Shown piece after piece: positions 37,079 through 46,709 of a stretch of DNA of 64,000 nt (within the stretch, counting starts at the first letter, position 1; each line of letters begins with the position of its first letter). A program made the position numbers and the translations under genes. The DNA comes from Pinirhizobacter soli (GTDB taxonomy: Bacteria; Pseudomonadota; Gammaproteobacteria; Xanthomonadales; Rhodanobacteraceae). The DNA lies in the NCBI RefSeq assembly GCF_015905305.1, contig NZ_JADZLQ010000001.1:1512599-1576598 (forward strand). Direction: 5' to 3'. A model generated the notes under the pieces. That model searched no databases, had not been told where the DNA came from, and worked only from the letters and a program-made list of their open reading frames with translations.

Positions 37079-38404
37079 ATGTCATACGACGCCAAGCCGC
37101 CGTCACCCGGGCGACGCAAACTATTAGGTGCCGCGGCAGCTACATTCGCGGCGGCCCCGTTGGGCATGCTCGGGTTTTCCGAGAGGACCATCGCCATGGG
37201 CAGCACTGCAAAACAGACAAGCAGCCATGGGGCTGCCATCACGCCGTTTCAGATCCATGTTCCGGATGCTGACCTTGTCGATCTACGCAAGCGCGTGGAA
37301 GCAACACGATGGCCCAGCCGTGAAACGGTGCCCGATACCTCCCAAGGCGTTCAGCTGGCGACGATGAAGGCGCTGGCGAGCTATTGGGTGAAGGAATATG
37401 ACTGGCGCAAGGTCGAAGCGAGGCTCGATGCCTTGCCGCAGTTCATCACCCAGATCGACGGGCTGGACATCCATTTCATCCATGTCCGTTCGAAGGAAAA
37501 GAACGCGCTGCCGCTTATCGTTACGCACGGATGGCCTGGATCGATCATCGAGCAGCTGAAGATTATCGATCCGCTGACCAATCCCACCGCACATGGCGCA
37601 ATCGCGTCGGATGCATTCGACATCGTGATTCCCTCGCTTCCGGGCTATGGGTTCTCAGGCAAGCCCACCGCTCCTGGCTGGGATCCGCCTCGTATCGCCC
37701 GCGCCTGGATCACGCTGATGCACCGCCTTGGATACAAACGCTTCGTGGCGCAAGGAGGCGACTGGGGTGATCCGGTAACCGAGCAGATGGCCGTACTGGC
37801 GCCTTCGGACGTCATGGGTATTCACTTGAACATGCCCTCCACCTTGCCGCCGGAGATTGTCAAAGCGCTCAGCGCGGGCGGCCCGCCTCCGCCGGGTCTC
37901 TCACCCGACGAACGCCATGCTTATGAACAGCTGGATTTCTTCTACAAGACGGGTCTGGGCTACGCCAACGAGATGAGGCTCAGGCCACAGAGCCTGTACG
38001 CCATCGAGGATTCACCGGTTGGTCTTGCGGCGTGGATACTCGATCACGACGCGCGCAGTTACGAGTTGATCGCACGCGTATTCGACGGCAAGCCCGAAGG
38101 CCTTACGCGGGACGACATCCTGGATAACATCACGCTCTATTGGGTGACCAGCACGGCGATCTCTTCCGCTCGCCTGTATTGGGAAAACAAGCTTGCGTTC
38201 TTCGTCCCGCAGGGCGTTACGGTGCCTGTGGCTGTCAGCGCCTTTCCCGATGAGCTCTACCAGGCGCCGCAGAGTTGGGCCAAGGCGGCCTTTCCCAAGC
38301 TCGTGCACTACAACCGGTTGCCCAAGGGCGGGCACTTCGCCGCGTGGGAGCAGCCGGCGCTGTTGTCGGAAGAAGTTCGCGTCGGGTTCAGATCGTTGCG
38401 GTAG
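37079..38404 (+). CDS. Tat-exported epoxide hydrolase (EHN / alpha-beta hydrolase)
   Basis: A 441-residue protein with a twin-arginine signal (SPGRRKLLGAAAATFAAAP, Arg12-Arg13), so it is probably folded in the cytosol and sent to the periplasm. The mature part starts with an EHN domain (PFQIHVPDADLVDLRKRVEA). A hydrolase core follows with the oxyanion motif HGWPG (150-154), the nucleophile Asp228 in QGGDWGD, and the closing His in LPKGGHFAAWEQP. This is the soluble microsomal-type epoxide hydrolase layout. The ATG at 37079 follows a perfect AAGGAG. The substrate is unknown. Confidence 0.9.
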   Translation: MSYDAKPPSPGRRKLLGAAAATFAAAPLGMLGFSERTIAMGSTAKQTSSHGAAITPFQIHVPDADLVDLRKRVEATRWPSRETVPDTSQGVQLATMKALASYWVKEYDWRKVEARLDALPQFITQIDGLDIHFIHVRSKEKNALPLIVTHGWPGSIIEQLKIIDPLTNPTAHGAIASDAFDIVIPSLPGYGFSGKPTAPGWDPPRIARAWITLMHRLGYKRFVAQGGDWGDPVTEQMAVLAPSDVMGIHLNMPSTLPPEIVKALSAGGPPPPGLSPDERHAYEQLDFFYKTGLGYANEMRLRPQSLYAIEDSPVGLAAWILDHDARSYELIARVFDGKPEGLTRDDILDNITLYWVTSTAISSARLYWENKLAFFVPQGVTVPVAVSAFPDELYQAPQSWAKAAFPKLVHYNRLPKGGHFAAWEQPALLSEEVRVGFRSLR

Positions 38405-38428
38405 CAGGCTTCAAACCGCTGCTACGCA

Positions 38429-38504
38429 TGGTGGGCCGTGATGGATTCGAACCATCGACCAACGGATTAAAAGTCCGCTGCTCTACCAACTGAGCTAACG
38501 GCCC
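38429..38504 (-). tRNA. tRNA-Lys (UUU)
   Basis: On the minus strand a full cloverleaf is readable. The acceptor GGGCCGT pairs with ACGGCCC, the D arm is TAGCTCAGTTGGTAGAGCA, the anticodon loop CTTTTAA gives UUU for lysine, and the T arm is GGTTCGAATCC with an encoded CCA end. The discriminator is A. It lies between the epoxide hydrolase and queC, close to the convergent gene. Confidence 0.97.
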
Positions 38505-38544
38505 GGAGCGATAGCCTGATAGTTTAACCGGTTGGGTTGGCCTG

Positions 38545-39228
38545 TCACAACACGTAGCGGGTGGGATCGGGCAGGCCGGCGGCCTCGAAGCCTTGCCGGC
38601 GCAGGCGGCAGGCGTCGCAGTGACCGCAGGCGCGGCCTTCCGCATCGGCCTGGTAGCAACTGACCGTCTGGCTGAAATCGATACCCAGGCGCGCGCCCTC
38701 GCGGGCGATATCGGCCTTGCTCATGGCCATCAGCGGGGCGTGAATGGTCATCCGGTGGCCTTCCACCCCGGCCTTGGTGGCGACGTTCGCCAGGGCCTGG
38801 AATGAGTCGATGAAGGCCGGGCGACAGTCGGGGTAGCCGGAATAGTCCACCGCATTGACGCCGCAGAAGATGTCGATGGAGCCAAGCACTTCGGCCCAAC
38901 CCAGCGCGATGGAAAGCATGATGGTGTTGCGGGCCGGCACGTAGGTCACCGGGATGCCCTCACCGCCCTCTTCCGGCACATCGATATCGGCGGTGAGCGC
39001 CGAGCCGCCGATACTGCGCAAGTCCACGGTTACGGTTTTGTGCGCGGCGGCGCCAAGCATGCTGGCCACACGTGCGGCAGCGGCGAGTTCGGAGTTGTGG
39101 CGCTGGCCATAGGCCACGCTCAGCGCGAACACTTCGAAACCCATATCCCGGGCCAGGGAAATGGTGACGGCTGAATCCATGCCGCCGGATACCAGCACCA
39201 CGGCGCGGGGTTGTTTCACTTCGTTCAT
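38545..39228 (-). CDS. queC: 7-cyano-7-deazaguanine synthase
   Basis: QueC converts CDG to preQ0 in the queuosine pathway using ATP and ammonia. The 227 residues show the PP-loop motif [12 protein letters not shown] at the N-terminus and the zinc site [11 protein letters not shown] near the C-terminus. It is in a minus-strand cluster behind queE, with 12 bases between. QueD and QueF are not in the window. Confidence 0.96.
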   Translation of the reverse strand: MNEVKQPRAVVLVSGGMDSAVTISLARDMGFEVFALSVAYGQRHNSELAAAARVASMLGAAAHKTVTVDLRSIGGSALTADIDVPEEGGEGIPVTYVPARNTIMLSIALGWAEVLGSIDIFCGVNAVDYSGYPDCRPAFIDSFQALANVATKAGVEGHRMTIHAPLMAMSKADIAREGARLGIDFSQTVSCYQADAEGRACGHCDACRLRRQGFEAAGLPDPTRYVL

Positions 39229-39240
39229 CGCTCGACTCGA

Positions 39241-39924
39241 TCAGTGGCCCGCGGCGTCGTTCCACAACAGCTTGTGCAGCTGCATCTGGAAACGCACCGG
39301 CAGGCGTTCGGCCAGGATCCACTCGGCAAGCTCGCGCGGATCCACCTTGCCGTGGACGGGGGAGAAAAGCACCATGCAGGTGCGGTCGATCGCATGCTGG
39401 ACGACCGCATCGCGCGACCATTCGAAATCGCCACGGCTGGCGATGACGAACTTGACCTGGTCGTGGGGCAACAAGTGTTCAAGGTTCGACCACAGGTTGC
39501 GCGCGCTCTCGCCGGAGTCCGGCGGCTTCAGATCCATCACCTTGCGCACGCGTGGATCGACCGCCGAGACATCCAGGGCGCCGGAGGTCTCCAGCGATAC
39601 CTCGTAGCCGGCATTGCAAAGCTTCTCCAGCAGCACCAGGCAGCGCTTCTGTGCCAGCGGCTCACCGCCCGTCACGCAGACGTGCCGCGCGCCATGGCGG
39701 GCCACCTCGGCTTCGATGGCTTCGATGTCGTGCCACTGGCCGCCGTGGAAGGAATATTCGGTATCGCACCACACGCAGCGCAGGGGGCATCCGGTGAGGC
39801 GCACGAATACCGTGGGCCAGCCGATGGCATCGGCCTCACCCTGGATGGAGTGGAAGATCTCGGTGATGCGCAGGCGTTCGGCCCGGGGGGCCGCCGCGTT
39901 CGCCACGGGGGCCTCGGCGTTCAT
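39241..39924 (-). CDS. queE: 7-carboxy-7-deazaguanine synthase
   Basis: QueE is a radical-SAM enzyme that rearranges 6-carboxytetrahydropterin to CDG in queuosine synthesis. The 227 residues contain the iron-sulfur motif GCPLRCVWCD (CX3CX2C) and VTGGEPLAQ for SAM. It lies directly behind cpoB (12 bases) and before queC, the usual order after the tol-pal genes. Confidence 0.95.
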   Translation of the reverse strand: MNAEAPVANAAAPRAERLRITEIFHSIQGEADAIGWPTVFVRLTGCPLRCVWCDTEYSFHGGQWHDIEAIEAEVARHGARHVCVTGGEPLAQKRCLVLLEKLCNAGYEVSLETSGALDVSAVDPRVRKVMDLKPPDSGESARNLWSNLEHLLPHDQVKFVIASRGDFEWSRDAVVQHAIDRTCMVLFSPVHGKVDPRELAEWILAERLPVRFQMQLHKLLWNDAAGH

Positions 39925-39936
39925 CGCTATGGCCCG

Positions 39937-40848
39937 TCAGTTCGCCGGCTGCTGCATGCGGCGCAGGCGCTCGGCGGCAAGGCTGGCGGCCTTGGAGCCG
40001 GGATACTTCACCGACACCGATTTGAGCGTGGCCACTGCTTCGTTCTGCTGCTTGAGCAACTGCTGGCAGTAGCCCATCTTCAGCAGCGCGTCGGGCGCTT
40101 TCTCGCTGGTGGGCCAATGGCCGACCAGGCGCTTGAAGGCTTCCAGCGCCACGGAATAGTTGGTGGCGCCGTAGTACGACTCACCCAGCCAGTAATAGGC
40201 GTTGGGCGCCAGCGGGCTGTCCGGGTACTTGGTGAGAAAATCCTTGAAGCCCTTGGCGGATGTAGCGAAATCGCCGCCGCGCAAGGCGGTGAAAGCCGTG
40301 TTGTAGGCCGTTTGCTGGGCCGGGTCGACCGCCTGCGGGGCGGGCGCCTTGGCAGCGGCGGCCGGTGCTGCGCCACGGCCACCCACGGGGGTGATCGAAG
40401 CTGCCTGCGGAGGCGGCGCCATCATGTCGTCGGTGGTGCTGTCGGCGGAAGCTGGCGTGGGCGTGGTGGCGGCCGATGCCGCTGCAGGGCCTGCGCCGGG
40501 TGCGCCCGCGGGTGCGGCGCCTGTACGGTTGCCCTCAAGACGCCCCAGGCGGGTGTCGAGGTCCACGTACTGGCTCTTGCCGGAATCCTGCATGGTCTGC
40601 AGCTGATGCTGCAGTTCTTCTATCTTGCCCTGCAGCTGGGCGTTCTGCTGCTGCAGTTCGGAAATCTGGTTGACCGTGCTTGCATTGGCCTGGTTGGCCT
40701 GCGCCTGTTGTTCCAGACGACTGACGCGATCGGCCAGGGATAGACGCGTATCTTGCGCCTGCACGGGGAAAGCAAAGCCAAACAACGTGGCGGCCATGAA
40801 GGCCGCCACGCTGCAAGTGGCCAGGTGGTTCCTGGACAACACCATCAT
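39937..40848 (-). CDS. cpoB: Cell division coordinator CpoB (YbgF)
   Basis: CpoB links TolA activity with peptidoglycan synthesis by PBP1B during constriction. It has 303 residues: a signal peptide to about 32 (FAFPVQAQ), an N-terminal coiled coil (35-110) that trimerises, an Ala/Pro-rich linker and three to four TPR repeats (about 170-303, e.g. YYWLGESYYGATNYSVALEA). Its ATG shares one base with the pal stop codon (TAATG), so the genes are co-translated. Confidence 0.95.
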   Translation of the reverse strand: MMVLSRNHLATCSVAAFMAATLFGFAFPVQAQDTRLSLADRVSRLEQQAQANQANASTVNQISELQQQNAQLQGKIEELQHQLQTMQDSGKSQYVDLDTRLGRLEGNRTGAAPAGAPGAGPAAASAATTPTPASADSTTDDMMAPPPQAASITPVGGRGAAPAAAAKAPAPQAVDPAQQTAYNTAFTALRGGDFATSAKGFKDFLTKYPDSPLAPNAYYWLGESYYGATNYSVALEAFKRLVGHWPTSEKAPDALLKMGYCQQLLKQQNEAVATLKSVSVKYPGSKAASLAAERLRRMQQPAN

Positions 40849-41351
40849 TACTTCGCGGTGTATTCGATCTCAACGCGACGGTTCTTCGACCAGCAGTCTT
40901 CGTTGTGCTCGCGGCAGGTCGGATCTTCCTTGCCCTTCGAGACGACGGTGACCTGGCCCGACTGGCCAGCCAGCACGCCCTGGACAGCATTGCCACGGCG
41001 CTCGCCGAGGCCCAGGTTGTACTCGCGGGTGCCGCGCTCGTCGGTGTTGCCGGTCAGACGGATCTGAGCCGACGGACGATCACGCAGGTACTTGGCGTGG
41101 CAGGCGAGGAAAGCCTGGTATTCCGGCTTCACTTCGTTGCTGTCGAAGTCAAAGTACACAGTGCGCTGACGCAGGCAGTCGACGGTGTCGAGCGACTCGG
41201 GCGTGTAGGCGCCGTCGTTGGTCGGGGCCTGGGTCTGGGCCATCGGCTCCGGCGGCGGCGGAGGCGGGGTCTTGACAGCCTTCTTCGAGCAAGCGGCCAC
41301 CGCGCCAACGCAGAACAGGGCGGCGAGGGTGACGCGAACGGTCTTATTCAT
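40848..41351 (-). CDS. pal: Peptidoglycan-associated lipoprotein Pal
   Basis: Pal is an outer-membrane lipoprotein anchoring the envelope to the cell wall and a partner of TolA/TolB. The 167 residues start with a lipobox (VGAVAAC, Cys21). A Pro-rich tether follows (PPPPPPEP). The OmpA-type domain contains the peptidoglycan motif NTDERGTREYNLGLGERR. Start codon at 41351 behind AAGGA. The frame is open to 41510, but the upstream part is not homologous. Confidence 0.96.
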   Translation of the reverse strand: MNKTVRVTLAALFCVGAVAACSKKAVKTPPPPPPEPMAQTQAPTNDGAYTPESLDTVDCLRQRTVYFDFDSNEVKPEYQAFLACHAKYLRDRPSAQIRLTGNTDERGTREYNLGLGERRGNAVQGVLAGQSGQVTVVSKGKEDPTCREHNEDCWSKNRRVEIEYTAK

Positions 41352-41581
41352 GGGACGTTCCTTCAACAGTTTGGGATCCGACAGTCGGTTTTCTTTTTGG
41401 GACAGGCTCGCCGGTGGTCCGGCTGTTGTTTTTAAAGCTGGCGCCGGCTGGGCGCTGTCCCGCACCCGTGCCCACGCTTTCGCAGATGACCTTCTAAAGC
41501 CAACCGCCAAATTCTCTCATGGCAAAGGCGCGGAATTCCGCGCCTGCCGTATTTCCCCGTCGCGCCGTGCGCGCCTGGGGC
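41352..41581 (-). other. Gap between tolB and pal with a perfect palindrome
   Basis: This 230-base interval holds no gene. GGCGCGGAATTCCGCGCC (41527-41544) is an 18-base perfect palindrome next to the tolB stop codon. It can form a stem but has no T-run, so it is more likely an mRNA-stabilising hairpin or a weak attenuator than a standard terminator. A separate pal promoter could lie here, but no clear -10/-35 pair was found. Confidence 0.5.
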
Positions 41582-42910
41582 TTAACGCTGCCGGTAGGGT
41601 CCCCAAGACGGTTCGCGGACATCGCCGTCCGACAGAACCAGGCGCTGGCGCACCAGGCCATCGGCCGATACCGCATACAGCACACCGCGGGTTCCCTGCG
41701 ATGCAGCATAAAGAAGCATCCCGGCGTTCGGCGCAAAGCTGGGCGAATCGTCGACGTTACCCGGCGAAACGTAGCGCACCTGGCCGCCAAGACTACGGTC
41801 CATGATGGCGATACGATACACGTTCCCGTTGCCCTGCACCATGGCAATTTGCTTGCCGTCGTAGCTGACCGAGGCGCTGGCGTTGAAACCGCCACTGAAG
41901 GTGATGCGCTGGGCATCCCCCCCGCCCACCGAGGTCTGGTACAGCTGCGGCTTACCGGAGCGGTCGGAGGTGAAGATGATCGACTGGCCATCCGGGGTAA
42001 ACACCGGTTCCGTATCGATCGATACGTTGTTGGTGATCCGGCGTTCCTGGCGGGAGGCGACGTCGATGACGAAGATCTCCGGGTTCCCTACATAGGACAG
42101 GGATACCGCCAGCTTGCTGCCGTCCGGGGACCACGCCGGAGCGCTGTTGATGCCGCGGGGGTGCGAGGCCAGCAGGGTACGGGAACCAGTGCCGATATCC
42201 TGCACATAGACGGCCGAATTGCCGCTTTCGAACGACACATAGGCGATCTTGCGGCCGTCCGGCGACCATGCCGGCGACAGCAGGGATTCCTTCGAACGGG
42301 CCACGACCTGGGGGTTGTAGCCATCGGAATCGGCCACGATCAGGGAGTAGTTGGCGTTGCGGTTCAGGCCCACCGCCGTGACATAGGCGATGCGGGTCCA
42401 GAAGGCGCCACGGACGCCGGTGATCTTTTCATAGATCTGGTCGGCGATCTGGTGGGCCACGCCGCGCAGGTCGCCTGCCGGGGCGGTAAACGCCTGGGAC
42501 AGCATGCTCTGCTGGCGGTTGACGTCCCACAACTCGTATTCCACCCGCAGCATGCCGCCACCGGCATCGACGATGCGGCCGACGGTGATGTAGTTCTGCT
42601 TGAGCAGGCGCCAGGTGGCGAACTGGATGTCCGCCCCCTTCGAAGGCATCTCGACGATGTCCTTCTTGTCCAGGGCGCGGAATTTGCCCGAACGGTTGAA
42701 GTCGGCCCGCATGACGTCGGCGACGTCAGTGGGCAGCGGGGTGCCTTCGGCCTGGGCAAAGGGCACCACGGCGATCGGCGTGGCGGACTTCAAGCCCTGG
42801 GTAATATCGACGTTGAGCGACTGGGCGGCCACGGGGCCGGCCACGAAGGCGGCCGCGGCGGCAAGGGCGAAGGCAAGGAGATGGGTCAGTTTTCGCATGG
42901 GCGGGATCAT
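41582..42910 (-). CDS. tolB: Tol-Pal system protein TolB
   Basis: TolB is the periplasmic beta-propeller that shuttles between Pal and TolA. The 442 residues comprise a signal peptide ending near VAAQS, a TolB N-terminal domain, then five PD40 beta-propeller repeats with recurrent SPDGRKIAYVSFESG-like units. The ATG at 42910 overlaps the tolA stop codon as ATGA; another ATG at 42898 is possible. It follows the strict order tolQRAB-pal. Confidence 0.96.
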   Translation of the reverse strand: MIPPMRKLTHLLAFALAAAAAFVAGPVAAQSLNVDITQGLKSATPIAVVPFAQAEGTPLPTDVADVMRADFNRSGKFRALDKKDIVEMPSKGADIQFATWRLLKQNYITVGRIVDAGGGMLRVEYELWDVNRQQSMLSQAFTAPAGDLRGVAHQIADQIYEKITGVRGAFWTRIAYVTAVGLNRNANYSLIVADSDGYNPQVVARSKESLLSPAWSPDGRKIAYVSFESGNSAVYVQDIGTGSRTLLASHPRGINSAPAWSPDGSKLAVSLSYVGNPEIFVIDVASRQERRITNNVSIDTEPVFTPDGQSIIFTSDRSGKPQLYQTSVGGGDAQRITFSGGFNASASVSYDGKQIAMVQGNGNVYRIAIMDRSLGGQVRYVSPGNVDDSPSFAPNAGMLLYAASQGTRGVLYAVSADGLVRQRLVLSDGDVREPSWGPYRQR

Positions 42911-43848
42911 TGCGGCCTGAAGGTGATGGTTATGTCACGCTGGAAGACGGACTCGAAGCCCTGGTAGGGCAAGGGCTTGGCGGCCAGGACGGCGTTTTCG
43001 ACCGACTGGCGACCGGCAGCATCGTACGGACAACTGGAATCCACGCTGACGCTGAGGACATCGCCGCCCGGAATCTGGGTGACATGCACCTTGCAGCTTG
43101 TCCCGGACTGGACGGTATCGGGCTGGATCCAGTGCTGGGTCACCGAATTCTGGATGGCGGCCTGGTAACGGCCCACGAGGCCCGTATCGGCGCCATTGGT
43201 GCCGGTCTGCTTCTGGTCGGCGTTGGGCAGGTCCGGCAGGGCGTCATTGGAGGCGTTCTTGAGCTCCTGGGCTTTGTCCTGGGCCTGTTTCTTGGACGCG
43301 TCGGCCTTCTTGGTCGCGGCCTGCGCCGCGTCCAGCTTGTTGAAGAGCTCGTCGATTTCCTTCTGTTTCTTGGCCTTGGCGGCCTGCGCGTCGAGCTCGG
43401 CCTGCTGCTGCTTCTGCTTCTCTTCCTGAAGCTTTTTCGCGTCGTCGGCCTTCTGCAATGCGTCCTCGACCACCTTTTCCTGGTCTTTCAGGTCCGGCTG
43501 CTTGGGCGGTGGCGGGAGATCGCGATCGGGCGGCTTGACCGGGGGTGGCGGTGTCGGCGGTGGCGGCGTGGGAGGCGGCGGGGTTGCATCCTTGACAGGT
43601 TTTGTCTTGGCAACCTTCGGCGGCGGCGATCCGGTAGGGCCGATCAGGGTGGCATTGATGATCTGGCCCGGCAGCTCGATCGGCCGTTCGCAGGTGATCG
43701 GGTTCCAGGACGCAGGCAACCCCAGCTTGTCGAAGAAGCCGGCGTAGTCCGAGCACGGCAGGATCGCCAGGAACAGGAAGGCGACGATGCCAAGGTGCAG
43801 GATGGCGGCAAGGACGACCGCCTTGGGCGTGCCCTTAGGGTTTTCCAT
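42907..43848 (-). CDS. tolA: Tol-Pal system protein TolA
   Basis: TolA spans the periplasm and transmits force from the TolQ-TolR motor. The 313 residues comprise one N-terminal membrane helix (about 12-30), a proline-rich linker (TPPPPTPPPPTPPPPVKPP), a long Lys/Ala/Gln helix (about 120-205), and a TolA-III globular domain with two cysteines (TSCKVHV and DSSCPYD). The linker is typical for the family. It overlaps tolR by 14 bases. Confidence 0.94.
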   Translation of the reverse strand: MENPKGTPKAVVLAAILHLGIVAFLFLAILPCSDYAGFFDKLGLPASWNPITCERPIELPGQIINATLIGPTGSPPPKVAKTKPVKDATPPPPTPPPPTPPPPVKPPDRDLPPPPKQPDLKDQEKVVEDALQKADDAKKLQEEKQKQQQAELDAQAAKAKKQKEIDELFNKLDAAQAATKKADASKKQAQDKAQELKNASNDALPDLPNADQKQTGTNGADTGLVGRYQAAIQNSVTQHWIQPDTVQSGTSCKVHVTQIPGGDVLSVSVDSSCPYDAAGRQSVENAVLAAKPLPYQGFESVFQRDITITFRPQ

Positions 43849-44281
43849 TCTTCCCGCCCGACTGCGGCTGGCTCATCAGTCCAATGTTGGAGACACCCGC
43901 GGTCTGCAGGATCGGCAGGATCTCGTAGAACTTGCCGTACGGCACGCGCTCGTCACCGGCGATCAATACCTGCAGTTCCGGGTTGGCGTCGTGGAACGCG
44001 GTGATCTTGGTGCGCAGGCCGTCGATGTCCGTGGGCTGGCGCTTGGTGCCTTCGAAGGTGAGATACAGCTGACCCGCCTCGTCGACCGAAATGACGACAG
44101 GGTCTTTCTTGTCTTTGAGCGATTTCGCTTCGGTCTGCGGCAGCTGGATGTCCACCCCGAGGTTCATCATCGGGGTGGTGACCATGAAGATGATCAGCAG
44201 CACGAGCATGACGTCGATATAAGGCACGACGTTGATCTCGGACTTCAGCTTCCGTTTGACCCGCTTGGTTGCGTGGCGCAT
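43835..44281 (-). CDS. tolR: Tol-Pal system protein TolR
   Basis: TolR is the ExbD-type stator subunit with one membrane helix. The 148 residues start with a short cytosolic piece and the helix at VVPYIDVMLVLLIIFMVTTP, which holds the proton-carrying Asp. The rest is the periplasmic domain (FYEILPILQTAG near the end). The 5' end is 22 bases after tolQ and the 3' end overlaps tolA. Confidence 0.96.
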   Translation of the reverse strand: MRHATKRVKRKLKSEINVVPYIDVMLVLLIIFMVTTPMMNLGVDIQLPQTEAKSLKDKKDPVVISVDEAGQLYLTFEGTKRQPTDIDGLRTKITAFHDANPELQVLIAGDERVPYGKFYEILPILQTAGVSNIGLMSQPQSGGKNGKP

Positions 44282-44303
44282 AGGGTTATCGGCTCCCGCC
44301 GGC

Positions 44304-44993
44304 TCAGGCCAGGTCGTCGGAAGACTGGATCTGCCTCTGCAGCACCGAGGAGAACTCTTCCTGGAAGACCTCGTAGCGCGAGGCGATCCGCTCGACCTTG
44401 TTGGCGTAGCGGTTATAGGCCCACACCGCCGGGATGGCGGCGAACAGGCCCATGGCCGTGGCGATCAGCGCCTCGGAGATATGCGGGGCCACCACCGAAA
44501 TGGTGACGTCCTTCATTTCGCCCAAGCCCTGGAAGGCGCCCATGATGCCCCACACGGTGCCGAACAGACCCACGTATGGGCTGATGGAACCAACGTTGGC
44601 GAGAAATTCGAGGTTTTGTTCCAACTTGCCGATCTCGCGGGTGCCGGCCACGCGCATGGCGCGCTCGGCGCCCTCGACCACGCGGGCCGGATCACTGCCG
44701 CGGCTCTTGCGCTGGCGGGCGAACTCGCGGAAACCGGCTTCGAAGACGTTGTCCAGGCCGTGGGCGTGGTCGCCGCGCGCGCTGACCTCGCGATAGAGGC
44801 CCGCAAGATCGGCGCCCGACCAGAAGCGCTCCTCGAAGCTTTCGGCGTTGTCGTGGGCGATTTTCATCTGCGAGTACTTGCGGATGATGATCACCCAGGA
44901 CAGGAACGAGAACACCAGCAAGAGCAGCATCACCAGCTGGACGGGAATGCTGGCATCGGTAACCAGCTTGAATACGTTCAGTCCACCGTTCAT
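44304..44993 (-). CDS. tolQ: Tol-Pal system protein TolQ
   Basis: TolQ is the MotA/ExbB-type proton channel. The 229 residues have three membrane helices (about 18-38, 130-150, 170-195) and the signature GLFGTVWGIMGAFQGLG. The start is the ATG at 44993, four bases after the ybgC stop codon; the 33 extra residues' worth of open frame to 45026 lacks homology. Confidence 0.96.
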   Translation of the reverse strand: MNGGLNVFKLVTDASIPVQLVMLLLLVFSFLSWVIIIRKYSQMKIAHDNAESFEERFWSGADLAGLYREVSARGDHAHGLDNVFEAGFREFARQRKSRGSDPARVVEGAERAMRVAGTREIGKLEQNLEFLANVGSISPYVGLFGTVWGIMGAFQGLGEMKDVTISVVAPHISEALIATAMGLFAAIPAVWAYNRYANKVERIASRYEVFQEEFSSVLQRQIQSSDDLA

Positions 44994-44997
44994 CGGA

Positions 44998-45423
44998 TCA
45001 GGGCTCTCCAGCGGGTGCAACGACAAGGGAATGGGGGAATAGATCGGGGGGAATCGCTACCGGCCGCATGGAGGCAAGCTCCACGCAGGCGACCCGGACC
45101 GTGGCGCGCAATAGCGGCGTCCCGTCGATCCGGTGAATCTCCTGGGCGAAAAGAATACTTGCTGAACGACGCTGTTTGACCGTCACCGTGACCAGCAGTT
45201 CATCATCCAGTCGGGCCGGGCGGAGGAAATCCAGGGTCATTTCCCTCACCACGAAGGCCAAACCCGTGTTCTGGCTCAGGCGCACCTGGTCCATGCCGCC
45301 TGAGCGGAGGAACTCGGTACGGCCCCGTTCCAGGAAGCGCACGTAGCTGGCGTGGTAGACCACGCCACCAGCGTCCGTATCTTCCCAGTAGATGCGGACC
45401 GGCCAGGAAAACTCGGCGTTCAT
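44998..45423 (-). CDS. ybgC: Tol-Pal-associated acyl-CoA thioesterase
   Basis: YbgC is a hotdog-fold thioesterase nearly always in the tol operon. The 141 residues contain the catalytic [20 protein letters not shown]. The ATG at 45423 overlaps the ruvB stop codon as ATGA. It probably acts on short-chain acyl-CoA or acyl-ACP at the membrane; its role in envelope maintenance is not settled. Confidence 0.95.
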   Translation of the reverse strand: MNAEFSWPVRIYWEDTDAGGVVYHASYVRFLERGRTEFLRSGGMDQVRLSQNTGLAFVVREMTLDFLRPARLDDELLVTVTVKQRRSASILFAQEIHRIDGTPLLRATVRVACVELASMRPVAIPPDLFPHSLVVAPAGEP

Positions 45424-46460
45424 GCCTCGTCGCTGCCGAAAAGGTCCGGCGCCTGCGGCTGCCGTGGCGGCGGCGACAGGCCCAGGTGCCGCCAAGCCTT
45501 GGCGCTGGCCATGCGGCCCCGGGCGCTTCGGATCAGGAAGCCCTGCTGGATCAGATACGGCTCAACCACGTCCTCGAGCGTGCCGCGGTCTTCAGAAAGC
45601 GCAGCCGCCAGCGACTCCACGCCCACCGGACCACCCTCGAAGTTATTGATGATGATGTGAAGCAGGCGTCGGTCGAGGTCGTCGAAGCCTTCCTGGTCCA
45701 CCTTCAGCATGTCCATGGCCGCACGGGCGGCCAGGTGGGTGATGGTGCCGTCGCCACGCACTTCGGCGAAGTCGCGCACACGGCGCAGCAGCCGGTTGGC
45801 GATGCGCGGCGTGCCGCGTGAACGACGGGCGATCTCGACCGCCCCTTCCAACGCGCACTCGATGTTGAGGATGCGCGCGGCACGGCGGACGATCGCGGTG
45901 AGCTCGTCCACATCGTAGAACTGCAGGCGTTGGATGATGCCGAAACGGTCGCGCAGGGGGCCGGTGAGCAGGCCCGCGCGGGTGGTGGCGCCGATCAGGG
46001 TGAAGGGCGGCAGGTCGAGCTTGATCGACCGGGCTGCAGGCCCCTCGCCGATCATGATGTCGATCTGGAAATCTTCCATCGCCGGATAAAGCACTTCCTC
46101 CACCACGGGGGAAAGCCGATGGATTTCATCCACGAACAGGACGTCGTTGGGCTCGAGGTTGGTCAGCAGGGCTGCCAGATCCCCTGCCCGCTCCAGCACC
46201 GGGCCTGAAGTGGTGCGCAGCTTCACCCCCAGCTCGTGGGCAATCACGTGGGAGAGGGTGGTCTTGCCCAGGCCGGGCGGTCCGAAGATCAGTGTGTGGT
46301 CAAGCGCGCCGCCCCGCCGCCGCGCCGCCTCGATATAGATGGCCATTTGCTCGCGCACCGCCTGCTGCCCGAGATACTCGGACAGTCGCTTCGGGCGGAT
46401 CGAAGCCTCGAGGGCCTCGTCGTCCATGGCGGCAACGGCGGTGACGATGCGGTCGGTCAT
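45420..46460 (-). CDS. ruvB: Holliday junction branch migration ATPase RuvB
   Basis: RuvB hexamers pump DNA through Holliday junctions bound by RuvA. The 346 residues have Walker [15 protein letters not shown], Walker [11 protein letters not shown], and the winged-helix C-terminus ending in [16 protein letters not shown]. The ATG at 46460 is chosen; a GTG six bases upstream is in frame. A -10-like CATAAT (46472-46467) lies directly before, so a leaderless message is possible. In this genome it is separated from ruvC-ruvA by about 4 kb. Confidence 0.97.
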   Translation of the reverse strand: MTDRIVTAVAAMDDEALEASIRPKRLSEYLGQQAVREQMAIYIEAARRRGGALDHTLIFGPPGLGKTTLSHVIAHELGVKLRTTSGPVLERAGDLAALLTNLEPNDVLFVDEIHRLSPVVEEVLYPAMEDFQIDIMIGEGPAARSIKLDLPPFTLIGATTRAGLLTGPLRDRFGIIQRLQFYDVDELTAIVRRAARILNIECALEGAVEIARRSRGTPRIANRLLRRVRDFAEVRGDGTITHLAARAAMDMLKVDQEGFDDLDRRLLHIIINNFEGGPVGVESLAAALSEDRGTLEDVVEPYLIQQGFLIRSARGRMASAKAWRHLGLSPPPRQPQAPDLFGSDEA

Positions 46461-46498
46461 TGCCACATTATGGCATTAACGGGGTTTACCCCCGGCCA

Positions 46499-46700
46499 TC
46501 AGGGGCTGCCCCGCTCCAGAAAGACGCAATGCATGCGAATCGGCAGCAGGAACTGGTCTTCGATGAGAAAGACCCCGCTCTGCCCAGCCACGGCACGCCG
46601 ACCTGCACAGACCATCCTGGCAGGGAGAACAAGAGAGCGTGAGGAAGGTGGCCCCTCACATCAGCGGGCGAATCCGCCTGGGCGACGTCGATGCGGTCCG
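46499..46700 (-). pseudogene. Decayed copy of the 3' end of the DUF417 gene
   Basis: About 200 bases are clearly homologous to the 3' end of the intact DUF417 gene (47754-48614) on the same strand. Both encode LPGWSV, then VFF/LIEDQFLL, then CVFLERG before the stop codon. Relative to the intact copy there is a one-base deletion near 46578 that breaks the reading frame, plus scattered substitutions. The rest of the gene is missing. The copy sits between ruvB and the orphan gene, showing that the locus was duplicated or rearranged. Confidence 0.85.
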
Positions 46701-46709
46701 CCGGGCACT

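Noticed and set aside
41527-41544. Perfect palindrome after tolB considered as a terminator
   Set aside because: No T-run follows on the minus strand, and pal must be transcribed through or from it.
42910-44004. 364-codon plus-strand frame rich in Gly/Leu opposite tolA
   Set aside because: It is caused by the repetitive Lys/Ala/Pro codons of tolA read backwards.
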